A DNA stretch of 7,710 nt, from the NCBI GenBank assembly GCA_029557025.1, contig JAKPRU010000730.1:1-7710 (forward strand), read 5' to 3'. Of the stretch, positions 1 to 5,014 are shown one piece after another; within the stretch, counting starts at the first letter, position 1, and each line of letters opens with the position of its first letter. The DNA comes from Candidatus Omnitrophota bacterium. GTDB lineage: Bacteria; Hinthialibacterota; Hinthialibacteria; Hinthialibacterales; JAKPRU01. The position numbers were made by a program, and so were the translations under genes. The notes beneath the pieces are model-generated. The model was not told the DNA's origin, ran no database searches, and saw only the letters and a program-made list of their open reading frames with translations.

Positions 1-27
1 TGGATTCCGGCCTTCGCCGGAATGACG
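1..27. repeat. GC-rich palindromic dispersed-type repeat, possible terminator
   Basis: Positions 4-11 (ATTCCGGC) and 16-23 (GCCGGAAT) form a perfect 8-bp inverted repeat around a 4-nt loop. It is flanked by TGG on the left and GACG on the right. From memory, palindromes with this core and flanks occur as multicopy intergenic repeats in many bacterial genomes; copy number here cannot be judged from one window. It lies about 30 bp downstream of the stop of the minus-strand three-gene unit and could form a hairpin at its transcript end. No T-run follows on the minus strand, so intrinsic termination is not assured. The element touches the window edge and may continue beyond it. Confidence 0.6.
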
Positions 28-54
28 AAGTTCTTAAGTTAGTGTTTACGCGCT

Positions 55-813
55 TTATCCCCGGGGTGCAGGCGGAGTCTCTTTCTCATCGCCCTGAGGA
101 CCGCCTTCTCCGGGTCCCCAAGGCGGGCCTCCCGCGTCGTCACCCTGACGGATACCATGTCCGGTCTCTCCAGCCTCGTCCGGGCCTCTTCCGGGTCCCC
201 TTCGCATTCTGGCACGATCCGGACCTTCACCCATAAAAGGCGGTGGCGGGAGCTCTTTCAAATCCTGCTCCAGTCGTTTTTCAATCAATTCATCTCGTTT
301 CGCCAAGCGTACTTCCAGCCGTTTTTCCAGCCGCTGGATATAATTTTTCAAGCGCTCCAGTTCGCCTTTGTACCGCTTGATTTCGGCATCTTCCAGGCGA
401 ACCGCCTCCTGCCGGATTTTCGCTTCCAATTCGGCACGCTCGGTTGCATCGGTGCTGCTGTGGTATTTCTTAAGGAGTTCCCAATATCCTTTCTCCAATT
501 CGCTCTGTTCCCTGATAATCCGATCAAGACCGGGACGTTCAGAGCGAATTCGTTCCAGGCGTTCCGGGTCATCCAGGAACGCACGGATCTGCTCTCGAAC
601 CTCACTTTTTTTCATTTCCTTGTGAAGTTGCTGACGTTCCTCATCGGAAAGACCGTGGTAGATGCGGATGAGGTGGTACAATTTTGGATTTTGCAGGATT
701 TGAATGGCAATACTGCTTTCGGTGATCTCCTGGGTAGCAGGTTTTAGATCCTGACAGAATGCAGGAATGGTGGACCAGACTACAAAAATGCCGACGACGA
801 ATAAACGGAGCAT
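55..813 (-). CDS. Exported helical Spy/CpxP/CnrX-like protein with Gly/Pro-rich tail
   Basis: The 252-residue product starts with a signal peptide (residues 1-20, hydrophobic core 4-17); cleavage after A-F-C at 20 fits signal peptidase I. It should therefore act outside the inner membrane. Residues 30-188 are almost entirely charged helix. LSDEERQQL at 55-63 resembles the LTxxQ signature of the Spy/CpxP/CnrX periplasmic family. A long coiled-coil-like stretch rich in E, K, R and L spans 125-188. Residues 189-252 are low complexity, rich in G, P, E and D, and probably disordered. His residues 47, 53, 64 and 118 lie in the helical part and could bind metal, but this is unproven. The ATG is preceded by a good GAGGT ribosome site 6 nt away. 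It is the third gene after an ECF sigma and anti-sigma factor, separated from the latter by 66 bp, which suggests a sensing or stress-protective role. Family assignment is tentative; a plain coiled-coil protein of unknown function is the alternative. Confidence 0.8.
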   Translation of the reverse strand: MLRLFVVGIFVVWSTIPAFCQDLKPATQEITESSIAIQILQNPKLYHLIRIYHGLSDEERQQLHKEMKKSEVREQIRAFLDDPERLERIRSERPGLDRIIREQSELEKGYWELLKKYHSSTDATERAELEAKIRQEAVRLEDAEIKRYKGELERLKNYIQRLEKRLEVRLAKRDELIEKRLEQDLKELPPPPFMGEGPDRARMRRGPGRGPDEAGETGHGIRQGDDAGGPPWGPGEGGPQGDEKETPPAPRG

Positions 814-879
814 AAGTTTACCTCACAGACTCGATGGTTCCCTGGGGCGGCCGATCCTGGACCCCCATATCCTCCCTTT

Positions 880-1341
880 TCAAGAAATATCCAACATGGA
901 GAGTTCCATCTCCGACTCCAGAACCCGCAAGTCCAGTTCCACAGAGGCCAAACCGTAACCGATCTCTTCCGTGGAAAGAAGCGCGGTATCCGTGGTCGGC
1001 AGATGTCTCTCGTGGTATTGCCAGAATCCGAACCCTGCGACTGCCAGGAAAATTGCGGCCCAAGCCAGTCGGGGCCAGGATTGTGGCATCCAGGTGCGAA
1101 TCGGACGGACACTCTGCCGACGTTTTCTTGCTTCTTCGCGGGCCAGAGCAAGGATCCGATTATGGACCGTTTGAGAGATTGCCGGTTGAGGCAACCGGAT
1201 CGATCCAAGAGTTTTCAAATCCGTGTAAACCTGGCGGCATTCAGGGCAAACCGCCAAATGGCTTCTGTGCCCCTGTGTCTCCGGTTCTTCGCCGGACGCG
1301 GCCAAAATGATTCGATCTCTCCAAACACTGTCGCAGGCCAT
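880..1341 (-). CDS. Membrane anti-sigma factor with zinc-finger (ZAS-type) motif
   Basis: The 153-residue protein has H28-x3-C32-x2-C35, the core zinc-binding signature of ZAS/zf-HC2 anti-sigma factors. C3 may be a further ligand. The N-terminal domain (about 1-70) should bind the sigma factor in the cytoplasm. A basic stretch (72-91) precedes a single membrane segment at about 91-108, leaving about 45 residues outside the membrane, an acidic region rich in E and L. The ATG lies 27 bp after the sigma-factor stop, with AAGGAA about 9 nt upstream, so the two genes are almost certainly co-transcribed. By family knowledge it would hold the partner sigma factor inactive until a signal arrives. The outer segment could receive that signal from the exported protein encoded next. 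Sequence-based function is quite secure; partner and signal are inferred from gene order. Confidence 0.87.
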   Translation of the reverse strand: MACDSVWRDRIILAASGEEPETQGHRSHLAVCPECRQVYTDLKTLGSIRLPQPAISQTVHNRILALAREEARKRRQSVRPIRTWMPQSWPRLAWAAIFLAVAGFGFWQYHERHLPTTDTALLSTEEIGYGLASVELDLRVLESEMELSMLDIS

Positions 1342-1368
1342 GATGACTTTTTCCTTTTTCCGGTTTTT

Positions 1369-1998
1369 TCACGAAGCGTTTTCGATAACGCCGGTCGTGG
1401 CATTCTCTCCATCCGGTGGGGTAAGTCCCATTTCCTCGAACTGCTTGCGGATTTTCTGAACCGCCAAGTGCATTCGACCCAGGACCGTCCCGATCGGGCA
1501 TTCCAGCACCTCGCTGATCTCCCGAAAGGAAAGGTCCGCCGTTGTTCTCAAAATGAACACCTCCCGCATCGCTGGGGAGAGTGTTGCCACGGCCTTTTCC
1601 AAATACTCAACGAGCTCTCGTTCCTCCAGATTCTCGAAGGGGCTTTTTGCCATCTCCTCGGATGCGCTCGGCCAGCAACCCGGCTGAGACTGCTCTGTGT
1701 CCGTGTCCAACTCCACCACCCGGCCGTTTCGACGGATCACATCGAGGCAGTGGTTGTGGGCGATCCGGTATATCCAAGAGGAAAATTGGCCTCGGTCACG
1801 ATAGCTGTCTGCCCGACGGATCGCTTTCAGCCATACCTCCTGCAAGGCATCCTCCGCCTCGCTGGGGTTCCGCAGAAACCGCATCATGTAAGCGTACAGC
1901 GGCCCCTCAAAATCCTGGAGAATCTGACCAAAAGCCTCCAAGTCCCCATGGTCGCGGTACCGGAGAAAGAGGCGTCCATGTGCTTGCTTCTCTTTCAC
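1369..1998 (-). CDS. ECF-family RNA polymerase sigma factor
   Basis: This is a sigma-70 family regulator of the extracytoplasmic-function group with only regions 2 and 4. With the chosen GTG start it has 209 residues, normal for the group. Region 2 runs from about residue 30 to 92: AEDALQEVWLKA is typical of 2.2, and FSSWIYRIAHNHCLD followed by V-I-R-R of 2.3/2.4. Region 4 spans about 128-186: LSPAMREVFILR, SFREISEVL and PIGTVLGRMH form the helix-turn-helix that reads the -35 element. I prefer GTG at 1998 because GAGGG lies about 10 nt upstream and homology begins soon after. An ATG at 2085 in the same frame would add 29 residues, but it lacks a clear ribosome site and would overlap the divergent gene start by 16 bp. 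The anti-sigma gene follows 27 bp downstream. Many such sigma factors drive their own operon, but no convincing self-promoter was identified. Confidence 0.92.
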   Translation of the reverse strand: MKEKQAHGRLFLRYRDHGDLEAFGQILQDFEGPLYAYMMRFLRNPSEAEDALQEVWLKAIRRADSYRDRGQFSSWIYRIAHNHCLDVIRRNGRVVELDTDTEQSQPGCWPSASEEMAKSPFENLEERELVEYLEKAVATLSPAMREVFILRTTADLSFREISEVLECPIGTVLGRMHLAVQKIRKQFEEMGLTPPDGENATTGVIENAS

Positions 1999-2069
1999 GT
2001 TTCTTGGTCCCTCGTCTAGTATAACGCAGGATTCCCGTCCTTTATTGGCATCGACAGGGTGACTGACTT
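1999..2069. promoter_or_regulatory. Divergent intergenic region between sigma factor and VWA genes
   Basis: This short region must hold the start signals of two oppositely oriented genes, if the GTG start of the sigma gene is correct. On the minus strand TATACT at 2023-2018 matches a -10 hexamer, but no good -35 lies 16-18 bp upstream and the leader would be only about 12-15 nt. On the plus strand AGGGTGA at 2056-2062 sits 7 nt before the GTG at 2070 and is a plausible ribosome site. AGGA and TCCT (2027-2040) form a small inverted repeat around TTCCCG. Promoter assignments are weak; the divergent layout itself is clear. Confidence 0.35.
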
Positions 2070-4271
2070 GTGATTCTACTGACATCGTTCATTCTTATTG
2101 TTCTGACAGCCGCACTCTATTCTACGCGGTTTCTCACGATTCCGCTCCCCGAGCCGGTCCGTTGGGGGCTTGCGACCGTTCGAGGGGGCTGGTTTCTTCT
2201 TCTGATCTGGCTGTGCCTTGCCGATCCCAAGATCATCCGGTACGAAACCACCGTATTGGCTCCGATTCTTCCGGTTGTGATCGACGACTCGGCAAGCATG
2301 GGGCTTGCTGTGTCGCTGGGACCACCGGGTTCTGCCGATGCCGGCCAGTCGAAATGGGACCTTGTGCGATCCCTCGTTGAACGTGAGAATCTTGCCGACC
2401 GGATTCGGGACCGGGGATTCGAGCCTCGAATCATTTATCTTTCCGATTTGCTTTCTTCTCAAGTTCATTCGAACCAAGCTCTTCCAGAGAGTCCGGAATT
2501 GCCGGACACGAATCTCGCCGGGGCCTTGCGGATTCTCTCGGCTCAGTTTACCACGGAACGCTGTCCGGGATTCCTGATTGTGACAGATGGCCAGTGGAAT
2601 GCCGGGGGCGATCCTTTGTCGGCGTTTGTTCCGATGGGGGGAACGTCACCGTTTCCGATCTATGCCATCGGGGTTGGCGATCAAAGTCCCCCGACCGATG
2701 TACGCCTTACGACAATTTCCGCACCGCCGAGCCTCCGAAGCGGCCGAATGGCCGAACTGACTGTATACGGAGACGCCGAAGGAGTCCAGGCGAAAACAAC
2801 CGGCCGTTTGCGGACAAATCTGCAGAAAGCGGACGGCGAAATTGTCTGGGCCACAGAAAGTGAGATTTCGTTCGACCCCGGCACTGCACGCTGGCGAAGA
2901 ACCGTGCAATTTCCCGCGACCGAGGCGGGGATGTTCCAGGTAGCTGCTGAGATCGCCACAGACGGTCCTGACCGGAATCCGGCGAATAACCGGATTTCAT
3001 CCGACATCCAAATCCTGGAAGATGTGGACCGTGTTCTGATGCTTACCGGCGGGCCCGACTGGGATTTCAAATTGATTCTGCGATCCCTGGAGAGCGATCC
3101 GTTCACCGAGACGGAGGCGTACTTGTTCTACCAGGGAGGGTTCCTGCGTCTAGGGGATCGCCTCTGGGTGCAACAGGCGGAGAAGACAGCCGAATCGGGC
3201 GAAAGTCGATTACCTTCTCCCGCCGGGGATCCGCTGGAGCGAACCGAACGATGGTCGGTGGTGGTCCTGCACGGATTGCCGCTTGATGAACCGCAGGAAC
3301 CTCTTCGCGAATGGATTGTGGAGTATGTTGAGAACGGGGGCGCGCTTATGGTGCTGCCGGGCGGAATGGGACGCGACCCGCATCTGTATTGGCCGTGTAA
3401 CCCATCCGGCACACAAGTGTCGGTTGTGGATGGGGATTTGTTTGCTGTGCCCGTGGCGGCCGGAACCGGGTCGGCTCTGGCGGAGTCGCTTGTGCCGATG
3501 TTGCAGGCCGATTTGCCGCCGCTCAAGCGGGTTTTCGTTGTGATGCCGCAGCCGCCGGGATCTCAGGTCGTGGTTGGAAGTCAGGGCGGGAGCAATTCCC
3601 CGGTGGTTGCAGAGATGCGGCATGGGCTGGGGCGAGTGGTGCATGTGTACTCGGATTCGTTCTGGCGATGGCGGATGTTCGGTTCACTGGAGCAGGGGGA
3701 TGCGTTCGGACGTTTCTGGCGCGGACTTATACATTTGCTTTCTCCGTCCTCTGTTCCGGCGGTGGGGCGGCTGCTGGTGAGCGATCTGTCACCGTTTGTC
3801 GGACAGGTTGTAGAGATTCGTCTGGAGATGTCGCCGGATTCACCGGTCCTGCCGGACAATTCGCTTGTTGCGATAGACGGGCCGGATGGTAGAGGAATGC
3901 TTCCGCTGGTTCGGGACCCCGAAAATCCGCTTCGAGCCGCCGCCGAATATGTACCCGGCGCGTCCGGGGCATATCGCGTGCGGGAAGAACAACTCGGCTA
4001 CGAGGCGAAATTCGATGCGATCTACCCGGCGGAAGAAATGTTGCGCCCTGCGCAACATGTAGCATTTTTGACATCCTTAGCGGAGTCCACCGGTGGAGTG
4101 TACCGGGATATGGAACAGTGGGTAGATGTTTTGAATGCGATTCCATACAACCCGGTGACGCTTGATCGGGAACGGCAACGGTTCTGGGCTTCGCGATTCG
4201 GAGCGTTACTGTGCCTGATCGGAATCATTGTAGCCGAGTGGTATTTCCGTCAGCGGCAGGGATTGCCGTAA
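2070..4271 (+). CDS. Membrane-anchored VWA-domain protein with amidotransferase-like region
   Basis: The 733-residue product has membrane segments at about 2-17 and 40-51, ending with the A-D-P typical of Bat/VWA-type membrane proteins. A VWA domain follows (about 66-205). Its metal-ion-dependent adhesion site appears complete: D72-x-S74-x-S76, a candidate T147 in DTNLAGAL, and D173 in IVTDG. A beta-rich linker (about 210-310) leads to a region with amidotransferase-like fold cues: DRVLMLTGGPDWDF near 318-332, VVVLHGLPL near 396-404 and VENGGALMVLPG near 420-432. I see no Cys-His-Glu triad there, so it is probably non-catalytic. A last membrane helix lies at about 710-727, so most of the protein should be extracytoplasmic between anchors. 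The GTG start is the first possible codon after an in-frame stop at 2064 and has AGGGTGA 7 nt upstream. Related proteins often sit near MoxR-ATPase and DUF58 genes, none of which is here. The function of this family is unclear; a role in the cell envelope or in assembling complexes is inference. Confidence 0.88.
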   Translation: MILLTSFILIVLTAALYSTRFLTIPLPEPVRWGLATVRGGWFLLLIWLCLADPKIIRYETTVLAPILPVVIDDSASMGLAVSLGPPGSADAGQSKWDLVRSLVERENLADRIRDRGFEPRIIYLSDLLSSQVHSNQALPESPELPDTNLAGALRILSAQFTTERCPGFLIVTDGQWNAGGDPLSAFVPMGGTSPFPIYAIGVGDQSPPTDVRLTTISAPPSLRSGRMAELTVYGDAEGVQAKTTGRLRTNLQKADGEIVWATESEISFDPGTARWRRTVQFPATEAGMFQVAAEIATDGPDRNPANNRISSDIQILEDVDRVLMLTGGPDWDFKLILRSLESDPFTETEAYLFYQGGFLRLGDRLWVQQAEKTAESGESRLPSPAGDPLERTERWSVVVLHGLPLDEPQEPLREWIVEYVENGGALMVLPGGMGRDPHLYWPCNPSGTQVSVVDGDLFAVPVAAGTGSALAESLVPMLQADLPPLKRVFVVMPQPPGSQVVVGSQGGSNSPVVAEMRHGLGRVVHVYSDSFWRWRMFGSLEQGDAFGRFWRGLIHLLSPSSVPAVGRLLVSDLSPFVGQVVEIRLEMSPDSPVLPDNSLVAIDGPDGRGMLPLVRDPENPLRAAAEYVPGASGAYRVREEQLGYEAKFDAIYPAEEMLRPAQHVAFLTSLAESTGGVYRDMEQWVDVLNAIPYNPVTLDRERQRFWASRFGALLCLIGIIVAEWYFRQRQGLP

Positions 4272-4401
4272 TGTTTCCGCATCCCCGTTTCCCCAGCAGG
4301 TCAGGTGTCCCTGTCTGACGGTTGGCGGAGATTCCCAGAGATTAACGGATTCTATTTGGACTGTGGTCATTTTACCACTGAGGGGACGCCTGTGAGCGAA
4401 T
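4272..4401. other. Short intergenic stretch with an overlapping open frame
   Basis: These 130 bases separate the VWA gene from the hypothetical gene. An ATG overlaps the VWA stop (4271) but gives only 15 codons. A GTG at 4305 opens a 45-codon frame ending at 4442 that overlaps the start of the next gene in another phase. No terminator with a T-run and no convincing promoter was found. A 5-bp inverted repeat (4300-4304 with 4315-4319) is too weak to call. Confidence 0.4.
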
Positions 4402-4806
4402 ATGGGATTGGCTTCGGTTTCTGTTCGTGTTTTGGAGGCTGATGGACTAACACCTGTCAGGAACGCGTGGGTAGTTCACACGGGTATGATCGGTGGTCCG
4501 GGTGTCGGAATTGGCAGGTATCGAACGGACTCGAGGGGATACGCCGGTGTTATGTATGCCGCAATTCCATGTTTCGGCGACTTTTATATGGGGAACGGTA
4601 GATGGATCGTGAAATCCATAACGAAAGTATGGGCGTTGTTTGACATTGAGTCAGGGGAGGAAACATCGCTGATATTTGATCCGTTTGAGGCTGTTGTCGA
4701 GCTGGGAATCAACGACCCTCCGGATGGGATCTTGCGGCTGTTCAAGGAAGTCACGATCATTGCCGGAGGAACCAGCAGCGTTGAAGACTGGGGGCTGTAT
4801 CAGTAA
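4402..4806 (+). CDS. Hypothetical protein with carboxypeptidase-regulatory-like start
   Basis: I do not recognise this 134-residue protein. Residues 3-50 alternate in a beta-strand manner (ASVSVRVLEADG, then PVRNAWVV, then RYRTDSRGYAGV), like the small beta-sandwich repeats found in carboxypeptidase-regulatory and Big-type domains. The middle (67-100) is also strand-like, and the end is acidic and glycine-rich. No signal peptide or membrane helix is visible with this start. The ATG is the first possible start after an in-frame stop at 4393, but no proper ribosome site is seen; GAGGGG lies 16 nt upstream, too far away. It follows the VWA gene by 130 bp on the same strand and may belong to the same transcript. 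A different frame upstream (4305-4442) is open, so a lost N-terminus by frameshift is possible. The gene is likely real, but its start and integrity are uncertain. Confidence 0.55.
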   Translation: MGLASVSVRVLEADGLTPVRNAWVVHTGMIGGPGVGIGRYRTDSRGYAGVMYAAIPCFGDFYMGNGRWIVKSITKVWALFDIESGEETSLIFDPFEAVVELGINDPPDGILRLFKEVTIIAGGTSSVEDWGLYQ

Positions 4807-4823
4807 ATGCGGGCGGGACATAA

Positions 4824-4893
4824 AGGGAGGGCGAGGCTCCTGCCAAGCCGCGAGCAATAAGAAAATCGGCTCGGCGGAAGCATCACCCTCCCT
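4824..4893. repeat. 27-bp imperfect inverted repeat (long stem-loop)
   Basis: The arm at 4824-4850 matches the reverse complement of 4867-4893 at 22 of 27 positions, around a 16-nt loop (4851-4866). Four of the five mismatches are transitions, some of which would be G-U pairs in RNA. The element begins 17 bp after the stop of the hypothetical gene and could end or protect its transcript. From memory, GC-rich arms built on GAGGGCGAGGCTCC and GCCGAGCCG recur as multicopy intergenic repeats in some environmental genomes; this needs a genome-wide count. Confidence 0.65.
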
Positions 4894-4911
4894 GATTTAA
4901 TGATCTTGCTT

Positions 4912-4933
4912 CCAGGAGAGGGTTGGAGTGAGG
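4912..4933. repeat. Remnant of a GGAGAGGGTTGG-type intergenic repeat
   Basis: The short segment containing GGAGAGGGTTGGAGTGAGG looks like one half of an intergenic repeat seen in many bacterial genomes, whose other half is the complement CCTCTCC. Here only one arm is visible, so it may be a decayed copy. Recognition rests on memory of the motif alone and has not been tested by search. Confidence 0.35.
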
Positions 4934-4968
4934 AAATATAACTCCAGGAAATTCAACCCCCTCTGTGT

Positions 4969-4990
4969 CTCCCCCCAACTTTGGGGGGAG
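4969..4990. repeat. Perfect 10-bp G/C-run hairpin downstream of pnp
   Basis: CTCCCCCCAA at 4969-4978 pairs perfectly with TTGGGGGGAG at 4981-4990, leaving a 2-nt spacer; in RNA the innermost pairs would open to give a normal loop. It starts 24 nt after the pnp stop on the minus strand, so it could halt 3' exonucleases or help termination. No T-run follows on either strand, which argues against a classic intrinsic terminator. Equivalent C6AA/TTG6 palindromes may be dispersed repeats. Confidence 0.55.
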
Positions 4991-5014
4991 CGGGTCGCGG
5001 ACAATCGTGGTATT

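Noticed and set aside
754..813. Possible lipoprotein signal at C20 of the Spy-like protein
   Set aside because: The residues before the cysteine are P-A-F, which does not fit the lipobox, where G, A or S is expected just before Cys. A signal peptidase I site fits better.
1003..2019. A 338-codon plus-strand frame opposite the sigma and anti-sigma genes
   Set aside because: The opposite strand encodes clear sigma and anti-sigma motifs; this frame has no recognisable domain or ribosome site.
4271..4318. ATG overlapping the VWA stop codon, suggesting a coupled next gene
   Set aside because: The frame closes after 15 codons and has no ribosome site of its own.
4300..4319. Candidate terminator after the VWA gene (GTCAG/CTGAC)
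   Set aside because: The stem has only 5 bp with a 10-nt loop and no T-run.
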